The notes under the pieces are model-generated. The model was given only the letters and a program-made list of their open reading frames with translations. It did not search any database and was not told where the DNA came from. A stretch of 64,000 bases of DNA from Aquamicrobium sp. Lineage in GTDB: Bacteria; Pseudomonadota; Alphaproteobacteria; Rhizobiales; Rhizobiaceae. Shown in pieces: positions 1-8,240 of the stretch. The position numbers were made by a program, and so were the translations under genes. Every line of letters starts with the position of its first letter. Position 1 is the first letter of the stretch. The stretch covers positions 744,001-808,000 of the forward strand of contig NZ_JAMLIE010000001.1 in the NCBI RefSeq assembly GCF_023954335.1. The letters run 5' to 3'.

Positions 1-553
1 CCGCCTCGATCCGCTCGTTGAGCGTCTCCCACAGCGAGGGCTCGGCGTCCCACCGGTCCTGGCTCTTGCGCAGCAGGTCGAGGATGCGCTCGCGCTCGGG
101 CCGGTCGAGCGCGGCGAGATAGGCGGTGCCGACGCCGGTCGCCAGCAGCGGGATCTGCGCGCCGAGGCGGCCGGGGATCGACATGCCGTTGGCGCTGCGG
201 TTGGAGTAGACGATGATCATCGAGCGGCCTTCGAGGACCGCGAGGTTCGACGGCCAGCCGATGCGGCTGCGCAGGTCCTCGATCAGGGGCTCGGCGAGCT
301 GCACGAGGCGCGAGCGCGCGTCGTAGCCGCGGCTCAGCGATTTCGTCCGCGCGGTCACGCCGAAGACCTGCTGGCCGGGATAGCGGTAGACATAGCCGGC
401 TTCGATGAGCGTTTCGATGATGCGCACGGCGGTGGGCTGGGGCAGGCGGCAGGCCTTGCTGACTTCCGAGGCGGTCAGGGGACCGTTCTCGCTGACGACC
501 CGCAACACTTCGAGCCCGCGCAGAATGGCCCTGACGGGCTCGAATGACGTCAT
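1..553 (-). CDS. IclR-family transcriptional regulator, 3' part missing at window edge
   Basis: The visible 184 residues start MTSFEPVRAILRGLEVL and contain a winged helix-turn-helix at about residues 10-65 (recognition helix around LPQPTAVRIIETL). The start of the IclR effector-binding domain follows (SNLAVLEG, RLGAQIPLLATGVG). The gene runs off the left edge, so about 60-80 C-terminal residues are not visible. Its ATG overlaps the TGA of the upstream E1 gene by four bases, so it is the last visible gene of the leftward operon and is probably translationally coupled. IclR proteins bind small-molecule effectors. This one is the best candidate for the triple half-site operators at 5772-5798 and 12231-12257, but that link is inferred from position only. 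Confidence 0.92.
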   Translation of the reverse strand, partial: MTSFEPVRAILRGLEVLRVVSENGPLTASEVSKACRLPQPTAVRIIETLIEAGYVYRYPGQQVFGVTARTKSLSRGYDARSRLVQLAEPLIEDLRSRIGWPSNLAVLEGRSMIIVYSNRSANGMSIPGRLGAQIPLLATGVGTAYLAALDRPERERILDLLRKSQDRWDAEPSLWETLNERIEA

Positions 554-3252
554 GTCGCCAACTCCTCCATGGCCAGCGCCAGCGCGCGCCGGACCAGCTC
601 GTTCTGCTCCGCCGTATGGCGGTCGATGGAGCCGCCGGCGGGAACGGGCGTGGCCGGCCGTCCTACCGCCTCGATCCGGGCCGGCACCCCGGCCGCGCCG
701 AGCGCGTCGCGCACGAACGCCCAGGCGCCCTGGTTCAGCGGCTCTTCCTGGCACCACACGACGGGGCCGTTGCCTTGCAGGGTCGAGATTTCGCGCGAGA
801 TGGCGGCAATGTCCAGAGGATAGAGCTGCTCGACCCGGTGAATCGCGACGTCCTCGGCCAGCCCTTCCTCGTTCCGCGCCTGCACGAGATCATAATAGAT
901 CTTGCCCGAGCAGAGAATAACGCCGCGGCTCTTCCCCGATCTTGCCGCCGGATCGGCGATGAACGGCAGGAAATGCGTGTCCCCGGCGAAGTCGGCGAGG
1001 GCGGAGATGCCGGCCCTCGCGCGCAGCAGCGACTTCGGCGCGATGACGAAGAGCGGCTTGCGCCACGGCGCGTGCAGCTGGCGGCGCAGGAGATGGAAAT
1101 AGTTAGCCGGCGTCGAAGGGTTGGCGACGACGATGTTGCCGTTGGCGCACAGCTGCAGCAGGCGCTCGATGCGCGCCGAGGAATGGTCCGGCCCCTGTCC
1201 CTCGAGCCCGTGCGGCAGGAGCGCGACGAGGCCGGACATGATCTGCCATTTCGCCTCGGCCGAGACGATGAACTGGTCGACCGCGATCTGCGCCCCGTTG
1301 AGGAAGTCGCCGAACTGCGCCTCCCAGATCACCAGATCGTCGGGATTGTCGAGGCTGTGGCCGTATTCGAAGGCGAGCACGCCGTATTCGGACAGCGGGC
1401 TGTTGATCGCCTCGATCCGCGCGCCCGCGCTCACCGCTTCCGCGAGCGGCATCGCCGAGCGCTCGCTGGCGAGGTCGTGGACCCGCAGATGGCGCTGGGT
1501 GAACGTGCCGCGCACGCAATCCTGCCCCGACAGGCGGACGCTGCGCCCCTCGGCGAGCAGCGTGGCGAAGGCGAGGGCCTCGGCGGTCGCGAAGTTGATT
1601 GCCTCGCCCTTGTCGATCGCCTCGGCGCGGGTCTCGTAGAACTGGCGGATCTTGGGGTGGGGGGCGATGTCGGCGGGAATCGCCGTGGTCGCCCGCGCCA
1701 GCGCCCGCAGCCTGTCGGCCGGCATGCCGGTGCGCACGGGATTGAGAAGCCCCGCCTCGCCGGTGCAGACCCGCTCCTCCCAGCCCTGCTGGAAGCGGTT
1801 GACCATGTTGGGCCGCGCATTGCCGATGCCGGAGAAGGCATCGGCCAGCGCGTGGCGGAACGATGCCGCCGTCTCGCCGACGCGCTGCGCCGCCGCCTCG
1901 TCCTGCGCGGCGAGGCTTTCGGCCAACGCCGCGCCGAGCGGGCGGTGAATGTCGATGCGCTGCCACATGGCCGGCTGGGTGAAGCGCGGCTCGTCGAGCT
2001 CGTTGTGGCCGTTGCGGCGATAGCAGACGAGGTCGATGATGACGTCGCGGCCGAAGGCGCGGCGCCACGCGAAGGCGACGGCCGCGGCTCTGACCAGCGC
2101 GGCGGGGTCGTCGCCGTTGACGTGCAGCACCGGCGCCCCGACCATCTTGCCGATGTCGGTGCAGTAGGTCGCCGTCCTGCCCTCGGACGGCATGGTGGTG
2201 AAGCCGATCTGGTTGTTGACGACGATGTGGATCGAGCCGCCGACGCCGTAGCCGTCGAGGCCCGAGAGCTGCATCAGCTCGGCGATCAGCCCCTGGCCGG
2301 AAAAGGCCGCGTCGGTGTGGAGGAGGATGCAGACGGCGTCCGCCGCCGCCCGGTCCCTGCGGCGCGCGCGCGTCAGGCCGGCGGCCACCGGCGCGACGAC
2401 GCCGAGATGCGACGGATGCGGCGCCAGCGCGACCTTGAGCGCGGCGCCGTCGAAGGACAGTTCCGCCGCGTGGCCGAGATGGTAGGGCACGTCGCCGGTA
2501 TAGTCGGGCCGGCCGTCGGTCAGGTCGTGGCCGGCGATCTCGGCCAGCAGCATCGCCGGCGGCTTGCCCAGCACCGTCGCCAGCGTCGCCAGCCGGCCGC
2601 GATGCATGCCGCCCATCACCGCTTCCGCGCAGCCCGCGCCGGCGGCGTGGCGCAGGAGCTCGCGCAGCAGGACGACGCTTCCCTCCGAGCCTTCGGCGCC
2701 GAACCGCTTCTTGGTCGGGTGCTTGGTCATGACGAATTTCTCGAACTCGTCGACCAGCGCCACGGCCTCGCAGGCGCGCTCCAGCGCCGCCGCATCGAGC
2801 GGCGCGGCCATCGTCCGCTCATATTCGGCGAAGAGCCAGTCGCGGGCGTCCTCGTCGTCGATATGCGTGGCCTGCAGCGTGCAGGGGCCGGTATAGGCCG
2901 CCTCCAGCGATTGCAGCAGCGCGTCGAGCCCGCCCGTCAGGCGTTGCCCGGCATAGTCGTAGCGCGCTTCCGCCGCGCCCTGTTCGCGCGCGCTTTCGCG
3001 CAGCCGCGCCAGCGAGGCGAGCCTGCGCCGCGGGAAGAAGCCGAGCGGGTCGAGGTCGGCCTCGAGATGGCCCGAGCGGCGGAAGGCGTCGACGAGCATT
3101 CCGGCGAGGGCGTCCGGCCGGCCGGTCGGGGCCTCGCCGCCGTCCAGCGTCTCGAAATAGACGCACCAGTCGGCCGGGACGGAGTTCCGGTCGCGTCGGT
3201 AACGGCTGTAGAGCTCGAGATAATAGGAGTTGTCACCCACCAACGGCACCAT
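550..3252 (-). CDS. 2-oxoglutarate dehydrogenase E1-type thiamine diphosphate enzyme
   Basis: The 900-residue product has the full architecture of 2-oxoglutarate dehydrogenase E1: an N-terminal LVGDNSYYLELYSRYRRD segment, KRFGAEGSE at about 182-190, GMHRGR at 215-220, the diphosphate/Mg motif TDAAFSGQG at 313-321, NNQIGFTT at 346-353 and YRRNGHNELDEP at 411-422, then transketolase-like central and C-terminal domains. In the family this enzyme decarboxylates a 2-oxo acid and passes the acyl group to lipoylated E2. No E2 or E3 gene is visible nearby, which is unusual for a housekeeping sucA. It may borrow E2/E3 from elsewhere, act as a stand-alone decarboxylase giving a semialdehyde, or prefer another 2-oxo acid (for example a methylated 2-oxoglutarate). 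It is preceded by the dehydrogenase at 3313 and overlaps the IclR gene by four bases. Confidence 0.88.
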   Translation of the reverse strand: MVPLVGDNSYYLELYSRYRRDRNSVPADWCVYFETLDGGEAPTGRPDALAGMLVDAFRRSGHLEADLDPLGFFPRRRLASLARLRESAREQGAAEARYDYAGQRLTGGLDALLQSLEAAYTGPCTLQATHIDDEDARDWLFAEYERTMAAPLDAAALERACEAVALVDEFEKFVMTKHPTKKRFGAEGSEGSVVLLRELLRHAAGAGCAEAVMGGMHRGRLATLATVLGKPPAMLLAEIAGHDLTDGRPDYTGDVPYHLGHAAELSFDGAALKVALAPHPSHLGVVAPVAAGLTRARRRDRAAADAVCILLHTDAAFSGQGLIAELMQLSGLDGYGVGGSIHIVVNNQIGFTTMPSEGRTATYCTDIGKMVGAPVLHVNGDDPAALVRAAAVAFAWRRAFGRDVIIDLVCYRRNGHNELDEPRFTQPAMWQRIDIHRPLGAALAESLAAQDEAAAQRVGETAASFRHALADAFSGIGNARPNMVNRFQQGWEERVCTGEAGLLNPVRTGMPADRLRALARATTAIPADIAPHPKIRQFYETRAEAIDKGEAINFATAEALAFATLLAEGRSVRLSGQDCVRGTFTQRHLRVHDLASERSAMPLAEAVSAGARIEAINSPLSEYGVLAFEYGHSLDNPDDLVIWEAQFGDFLNGAQIAVDQFIVSAEAKWQIMSGLVALLPHGLEGQGPDHSSARIERLLQLCANGNIVVANPSTPANYFHLLRRQLHAPWRKPLFVIAPKSLLRARAGISALADFAGDTHFLPFIADPAARSGKSRGVILCSGKIYYDLVQARNEEGLAEDVAIHRVEQLYPLDIAAISREISTLQGNGPVVWCQEEPLNQGAWAFVRDALGAAGVPARIEAVGRPATPVPAGGSIDRHTAEQNELVRRALALAMEELAT

Positions 3253-3312
3253 GCGAAGAGATCCTGGGCACGAACGGACACGACCGCAGCGGAGGCTGTC
3301 GGGAGACGGCTG

Positions 3313-4206
3313 CTATTTCCCGGGCAGGCGGGGCGGCTCGACCCCGGCAAGCCGGCACCACGCGTCGAGCAGGCCGGAAAAATCCTTGCCGCCGAAGCCG
3401 CCCGCGCGGGCGAGCTGCAGGCACTCGCGCGCCGCCGAGCCCATCGACAGCGGCACCTTCATCGCCGAGGCCGCCGTCAGGGCGAGCCCGAGATCCTTGT
3501 GCGCGAGGTCGATCTGGAACCCCGGCTCGATGTCGCCCGCCAGCACCTTGACCGGGAAGTTGGTCTTCAGGTGGCCGTTGGTCGCGGTGGTGCCGTTGAG
3601 CACCTCGATCGTCTTTTCGAGATCGAGCCCGAAGCGCGCCATCAGCGTCAGCGTCTCGGCGTTGAGCTGAGCGGCGGCGATGGCGAGGTAGTTGTTGACC
3701 ACCTTCATCCGCATGCCGGCCCCGACCGGGCCGCAATGGTGGATGGTCGTGCCCATGGCTTCCAGAAGCGGGCGGATGGCGGCGAAATCCGCCTCCGCCG
3801 CCCCGACCATGAACAGGCACTCGCCCCTGTCGGCGTGGATGGCGAGCCGGCCGACCGGCGAATCGGCGAAGCGCAGCCCCTTCGCCGCGACGAGCGCGGC
3901 GATCTCGTCGGTGACGAGCGGGTCGATGGTGCTCATGTCGACGATGATCGCGCCGGGCCGCGCCACCGGCAGGATCTCGCCCTCGACGACGGTGCGCACG
4001 TCGTTCGAGTTCGGCAGCATGGTGAAAACCACGTCGGCGTCGCGCGCGGCGTCGGCCGCGCTGGCCACGCCCGTTCCGCCGATGGCGGCAAGCGCCTCGC
4101 GCGCCTCCCGCTTCAGGTCGAAGCCGGTGACGGAGAAGCCCTTGCGCTGCAGGTTCGAAGCCATGGGCAGGCCCATGCGGCCCAGCCCGACAAAGCCAAT
4201 CTTCAT
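3313..4206 (-). CDS. Beta-hydroxyacid dehydrogenase, sulfolactaldehyde/4-hydroxybutyrate reductase-like
   Basis: A 297-residue NAD(P)-dependent 3-hydroxyisobutyrate-dehydrogenase-family protein. The Rossmann motif GFVGLGRMG is at residues 4-12 and catalytic Lys168 is in KVVNNY. The substrate loop reads DSPVGRLA instead of the usual APVSGG; this PVGR version, with DMSTIDPLVTD and IDLAHKDLGLAL, is what I recall for E. coli YihU (3-sulfolactaldehyde reductase, also active on succinic semialdehyde/4-hydroxybutyrate). The likely role is therefore interconversion of a hydroxyacid and an omega-semialdehyde carrying a second acidic group. It sits 27 bp downstream of the aldehyde dehydrogenase gene, which could oxidise the same semialdehyde. 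No sulfoglycolysis genes are visible, so a 4-hydroxybutyrate-like substrate fits the neighbourhood better. Confidence 0.85.
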   Translation of the reverse strand: MKIGFVGLGRMGLPMASNLQRKGFSVTGFDLKREAREALAAIGGTGVASAADAARDADVVFTMLPNSNDVRTVVEGEILPVARPGAIIVDMSTIDPLVTDEIAALVAAKGLRFADSPVGRLAIHADRGECLFMVGAAEADFAAIRPLLEAMGTTIHHCGPVGAGMRMKVVNNYLAIAAAQLNAETLTLMARFGLDLEKTIEVLNGTTATNGHLKTNFPVKVLAGDIEPGFQIDLAHKDLGLALTAASAMKVPLSMGSAARECLQLARAGGFGGKDFSGLLDAWCRLAGVEPPRLPGK

Positions 4207-4233
4207 GACGATCTCACTTTCCGGATGTTCGCG

Positions 4234-5670
4234 TCAGACCGAGAGGTAGCTCGTCTTGACCATCGTATAGAATTCGACCGCGTAGCGACCCTGCTCGCGC
4301 GGGCCGTAGCTGGAGTTCTTCCGGCCGCCGAACGGCACATGGTAGTCGACGCCGGCGGTCGGCAGGTTCAGCATGGTCATGCCGGCCTCGACATTGGCGC
4401 GGAAATGGCGCGCATGCTTCATCGAGGTGGTGACGATGCCGGCGGAAAGGCCGTAGTCGGTGTCGTTCGCCACCGCCAGCGCCTCGTCATAGTCGCGCAC
4501 GCGGATGACGCTGGCGAACGGGCCGAACACCTCCTCGCGGTTGATGCGCTGGACGTTCGTGGAGTCGGCGAACAGCACCGGGGCGACGTACCAGCCGCGC
4601 TCGGCGAGCTTCAGCTTCTCGCCGCCGGCGAGCAGGTTGGCCTTCTCGCCGCGCCCGACCTCGACATAGGACATGACCTTGTCGAACTGGCTTTCGTCGA
4701 TCACCGGGCCGATCTGGGTCGAAGGATCGGCGGCGTTGCCGACCTTGATCTGCCGCAGCCGCTCGACCATGCCGGCGACGAGGCGGTCGTGGATGCCGTC
4801 GGTGACGATCAGCCGGCTGGACGCCGTGCAGCGCTGGCCTGCCTGGAAATAGGCGCCGTTGACCGCGAGCTCGACGGCGAGGTTGAGGTCGGCGTCGTCG
4901 AGGACGACGAGCGGGTTCTTGCCGCCCATCTCGAGCTGGACGCGGATCAGCCGCTCGGCGCAGCGCACGGCGATGCGACGGCCGGTCGCGGACGAGCCGG
5001 TGAACGAGATGGCGTCGGCGTTCTCGACCACGGCCGCGCCGATGTCCGGCCCGTTGCCGATCACCATGTTGAAGACACCGGCCGGCACCCCGGCCGTGGC
5101 GGCGATCTCGGCGATGGCGGCGGAAATGCCCGGCGTCTTCTCCGACGGTTTCCAGACGACGGCGTTGCCGAAGGCCAGCGCCGGCGCGAGCTTCCACAGC
5201 GACACCGCGATCGGGAAGTTCCACGGCGTGATCAGCCCGACGACGCCGACCGGCTCGCGGGTGATCTCGACGTCGACGTCCGGCCGCACCGAGCCGAGCT
5301 TCTCGCCCGGCAGGCGCAGCGCCTCGCCGGCGAAGAAGCGGGCGATGTTGCCGGCGCGGACGATCTCGCCGAGCGCGTCGGGAATGGTCTTGCCGCCTTC
5401 CAGCGACATGATCTTCGCCAGCTCGTCCTTGCGCTCGAAGATCGCCTGCGCGATCTTTTCCAGCACGACCGAGCGCTGCTCCAGCGTCGCGTTGCGCCAG
5501 GCCGGCTGCGCCTTGCGCGCGGCGGCGAAGGCTTCCTCGACATCAGCCACGCTGGCCATGCCGTAGCTGCCGGCCGATTCGTCGAGGTTCGAGGGGTTGC
5601 GGATTTCCAGGATATCGGCCCCGCCCCGCCAGTTGCCCGCGATGTAGTTCCTTGCAAGCGCCGTCGCCAC
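4234..5670 (-). CDS. NAD(P)-dependent aldehyde dehydrogenase (semialdehyde type)
   Basis: A complete 478-residue ALDH-superfamily protein with oxyanion Asn151 (PWNFP), general base Glu247 (LEMGGKN) and nucleophile Cys281 (GQRCTASS), close to 2-oxoglutarate-semialdehyde and succinate-semialdehyde dehydrogenases. The start is GTG at 5670, supported by AAGGAG six bases upstream; no better ATG lies near the conserved N-terminus. It is the first gene of the leftward operon (aldehyde dehydrogenase, hydroxyacid dehydrogenase, E1, IclR) and is divergent from dctQ. In context it would oxidise a dicarboxylate semialdehyde to the diacid. The exact substrate cannot be read from the sequence. Confidence 0.9.
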   Translation of the reverse strand: MATALARNYIAGNWRGGADILEIRNPSNLDESAGSYGMASVADVEEAFAAARKAQPAWRNATLEQRSVVLEKIAQAIFERKDELAKIMSLEGGKTIPDALGEIVRAGNIARFFAGEALRLPGEKLGSVRPDVDVEITREPVGVVGLITPWNFPIAVSLWKLAPALAFGNAVVWKPSEKTPGISAAIAEIAATAGVPAGVFNMVIGNGPDIGAAVVENADAISFTGSSATGRRIAVRCAERLIRVQLEMGGKNPLVVLDDADLNLAVELAVNGAYFQAGQRCTASSRLIVTDGIHDRLVAGMVERLRQIKVGNAADPSTQIGPVIDESQFDKVMSYVEVGRGEKANLLAGGEKLKLAERGWYVAPVLFADSTNVQRINREEVFGPFASVIRVRDYDEALAVANDTDYGLSAGIVTTSMKHARHFRANVEAGMTMLNLPTAGVDYHVPFGGRKNSSYGPREQGRYAVEFYTMVKTSYLSV

Positions 5671-6010
5671 TTCACTCTCCTTCGTATCGTTCGAACCGCG
5701 CGGCCCGTCGCCGGCCCGCCATGGTTCCTGCTGAGAAAGCCTCTAGCACTTTTCAAAACCCTATGCTAGTTTTGAATTACGTATTCATTCTATGAAAGAT
5801 CGATATGTGGACAGGCGCCGCATGCCATGTCCGGATCTCCTGCCGCAAGAAGCCGGCTTTCGCCGGCGCGGCTCCGTGACGACCGGAAGCGGCGCTTGCC
5901 ATCTTCAGTGAAAATGCCTTTGGCCGGCGCGTCCGGCAAGTGCGGGCTGACAGCGGAGGACGGCCGTTCGGCCAGGCCGGCGGTCCGGTAGACGGGAGGG
6001 AACGAACAGG
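5671..6010. promoter_or_regulatory. Divergent control region between ALDH operon and dctQM operon
   Basis: This 340-bp gap separates the leftward ALDH operon from the rightward TRAP/mct/meh/mcd operon and must hold promoters for both. An AT-rich core at about 5740-5800 contains two nested inverted repeats: CTAGCA (5743-5748) with TGCTAG (5764-5769), and TTCAAAAC (5752-5759) with GTTTTGAA (5769-5776). Next to them lies a triple half-site array, TTGAATT-ACG-TATTCAT-TCT-ATGAAAG (5772-5798), matching the array at the dctP promoter. I could not choose convincing -35/-10 hexamers here. The rest (5800-6010) shows no gene and no other clear signal. Confidence 0.6.
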
Positions 6011-6589
6011 ATGTCTGCGTTGCTGGCGGTCGCCCGCCTGATAGATCGCTTGAACACGACGATAGGCCGGGCCGCCGGCTGGCTGATCCTGGGGGCCGTC
6101 GTCGTCAGCGCGGGGAACGCCCTGTCGCGGAAGTTCCTGTCCATCGGCTCCAACGCCTGGCTGGAGCTGCAATGGTATCTCTATGCCGGCGTCTTCATGC
6201 TGGGGGCGGGCTACACGCTCCTCAAGGACGCGCATGTGCGGATCGACATCGTCTCGGCGCAGCTGCGGAAGCGCAGCCGCGACTGGATCGACGTCTTCGG
6301 CCACATATTCTTCCTCATGCCGCTCTGCCTCATCCTCCTTTACGACGGCATTCCCTTCTTCCTCAGGTCCTTCAGCTCCGGCGAGCATTCCTCGAATGCC
6401 GGCGGCCTGCTGTTGTGGCCGGTCAAGCTGCTGGTGCCGCTCGGCTTCGGGCTGCTGCTGCTCCAGGCCGTCTCCGAGCTGATCAAGCGCATCGCCATCC
6501 TGCGCGGGCAGCTCGACGACAAGGTGGACGTCGACCCCGACGAGACGGGACCGGACGAGGCGAACGCCGGGGGCGGAGCCGCGTCATGA
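6011..6589 (+). CDS. dctQ: TRAP transporter small permease DctQ
   Basis: A 192-residue protein with four predicted membrane helices, the size and layout of TRAP DctQ subunits. Family marks are WLELQWYLYAGVFMLGAGYTL, HVRIDIVSAQLRKRSRDWID and the C-terminal LLLLQAVSELIKRIA. This subtype is the one annotated as mannitol/chloroaromatic TRAP (FcbT2-like), whose better-studied relatives carry 2-oxo acids, lactate and dicarboxylates. The C-terminal tail is acidic (DDKVDVDPDETGPDE). It pairs with DctM in the inner membrane and overlaps dctM by four bases. The cognate binding protein gene is displaced to 12280, after the catabolic genes. Confidence 0.93.
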   Translation: MSALLAVARLIDRLNTTIGRAAGWLILGAVVVSAGNALSRKFLSIGSNAWLELQWYLYAGVFMLGAGYTLLKDAHVRIDIVSAQLRKRSRDWIDVFGHIFFLMPLCLILLYDGIPFFLRSFSSGEHSSNAGGLLLWPVKLLVPLGFGLLLLQAVSELIKRIAILRGQLDDKVDVDPDETGPDEANAGGGAAS

Positions 6590-8238
6590 CCGCCTTCATC
6601 ATCGAGAACATGGCTCCGATCATGTTCGTGAGCCTGATCCTCTTCCTCATCCTCGGCTATCCGGTCGCCTTCGCGCTGTCCGCGGTCGGCCTCGGCTTCG
6701 CCTTCCTCAGCATCGAGCTCGGCCTGTTCGGCGAGAACTTCCTGCGCGCCCTGCCCGACAGGGTGTACGGCACGATGTCGAACGAGACGCTGCTGGCCAT
6801 TCCCTTCTTCACCTTCATGGGGCTCGTCCTGCAACGATCCGGGATGGCAGAGGACCTCATCGACACGGTCGGCCAGCTTTTCGGCCCGGTGCGCGGCGGC
6901 CTCGCCTATGCGGTGATCTTCGTCGGCGCGCTGCTGGCCGCAACGACCGGCGTCGTCGCCGCCTCGGTCATCTCGATGAGCCTGATCGCGCTGCCGATCA
7001 TGCTGCGCTACGGATACGACCGCTACCTCGCCACCGGCGTCATCATGGCCTCGGGCACGCTGGCACAGACGATTCCTCCCTCGATCATCCTGATCGTGCT
7101 GGCCGACCAGTTCGGCCAGTCGGTCGGCGACGTCTACAAGGGCGCGCTGGTGCCGGCCCTGCTGCTGGTCGTCCTCTACGCCGCCTACGTCTTCGGCCTG
7201 ACCATGCTCAAGCCCGACGCGGCCCCGCCGATCCCGAAGGAGGCGCGCCGGCTCAACGAGGCGGACGGCACGGTCGGGCTGAAGTCGCTGGCCGCGATCC
7301 TGATCTTCATCGCGCTCGCCATCTTCGGCTTCATCCGCCTGCTTCAGGCGTTGTTTCCGGGCCTGCCCGAGATGGACACCGTCATATACGGCGCGGCGCT
7401 GGGCACCATCGCCGGCTATGCCGTCGCGCTGGCGAACCGCAACCTGAAGCTCGGCCTGCTGTCCCGTATGGCCGAGGCGGTGGTGATCGTGCTCGTGCCG
7501 CCGCTGGCGCTGATCTTCCTCGTGCTCGGCACGATCTTCCTCGGCGTCGCGACGCCGACCGAGGGCGGGGCCATGGGCGCGGCCGGCGCGCTGATCATGG
7601 CGATCGGCCGGCGCAGGCTCAGCTTCGGCATGCTGTCGGAGGCGATCGACGCGACCGCGCGCCTGTCCACCTTCGTCATGTTCATCCTGATCGGCTCGCG
7701 CGTCTTCGCCCTGACCTTCTACGGCGTCAACGGCCACGAATGGGTCGAGCATCTGCTGCTGTCGCTGCCCGGCGGCGCGATCGGCTTCCTCATCATCGTC
7801 AACCTGATCGTCTTCCTGCTCGGCTTCTTCCTCGACTTCTTCGAGATCGCCTTCATCCTGGTGCCGCTGCTGGCGCCGGCGGCGCAGGCGCTGGGGATCG
7901 ATCTCGTCTGGTTCGCGGTGATGCTCGCCGTCAATCTCCAGACCAGCTACCTGACCCCTCCCTTCGGGTTCGCCCTGTTCTTCATGCGCTCGGCGACGCC
8001 GGCAAAGGCCTATACCGACACCGTGACCCGCCGGCGCATCGAGGGGATAAGGACCATAGACCTCTATCGCGCCACGCTCGCCTTCATCATCCTGCAGCTG
8101 GTCATGATCGGTTTTCTGGTCGCCTTCCCCCAGCTGGTCACGCATTACAAGGGGCCCGAAGTGCAGTATGAGGACAGCGAGATCGAGATTCCGGGTCTCG
8201 GGGACGATCTCGACCTTCCCGAACTGGATTTCAACTGA
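6586..8238 (+). CDS. dctM: TRAP transporter large permease DctM
   Basis: A 550-residue, very hydrophobic protein starting MTAFIIENMAPIMFVSLILF, with the ATG overlapping the dctQ stop (ATGA). It shows DctM marks such as LLAIPFFTFMGLVLQRSGMAEDL, LLAATTGVVAASVISMSLIALP and GTLAQTIPPSIILIVLADQ near the first half, and FLGVATPTEGGAMGA in the second. It is longer than many DctM proteins because of the middle insert (about residues 215-290) and a polar C-terminal tail, both usual in the FcbT3-like group. It forms the sodium-driven channel of the importer with DctQ and the periplasmic protein at 12280. mct begins two bases after its stop codon. Confidence 0.94.
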   Translation: MTAFIIENMAPIMFVSLILFLILGYPVAFALSAVGLGFAFLSIELGLFGENFLRALPDRVYGTMSNETLLAIPFFTFMGLVLQRSGMAEDLIDTVGQLFGPVRGGLAYAVIFVGALLAATTGVVAASVISMSLIALPIMLRYGYDRYLATGVIMASGTLAQTIPPSIILIVLADQFGQSVGDVYKGALVPALLLVVLYAAYVFGLTMLKPDAAPPIPKEARRLNEADGTVGLKSLAAILIFIALAIFGFIRLLQALFPGLPEMDTVIYGAALGTIAGYAVALANRNLKLGLLSRMAEAVVIVLVPPLALIFLVLGTIFLGVATPTEGGAMGAAGALIMAIGRRRLSFGMLSEAIDATARLSTFVMFILIGSRVFALTFYGVNGHEWVEHLLLSLPGGAIGFLIIVNLIVFLLGFFLDFFEIAFILVPLLAPAAQALGIDLVWFAVMLAVNLQTSYLTPPFGFALFFMRSATPAKAYTDTVTRRRIEGIRTIDLYRATLAFIILQLVMIGFLVAFPQLVTHYKGPEVQYEDSEIEIPGLGDDLDLPELDFN

Positions 8239-8240
8239 CC

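Noticed and set aside
3313..4206. Sulfoquinovose (sulfoglycolysis) pathway, suggested by the sulfolactaldehyde-reductase-like sequence
   Set aside because: No sulfoquinovosidase, SQ isomerase/aldolase or sulfonate exporter genes are present; the context fits a dicarboxylate semialdehyde better.
544..5769. Very long rightward open frame (1741 codons) opposite the E1, reductase and ALDH genes
   Set aside because: It is the GC-rich antisense shadow of three clear genes; its Arg/Ala/Gly/Asp/Val-rich translation has no domain and crosses gene boundaries.
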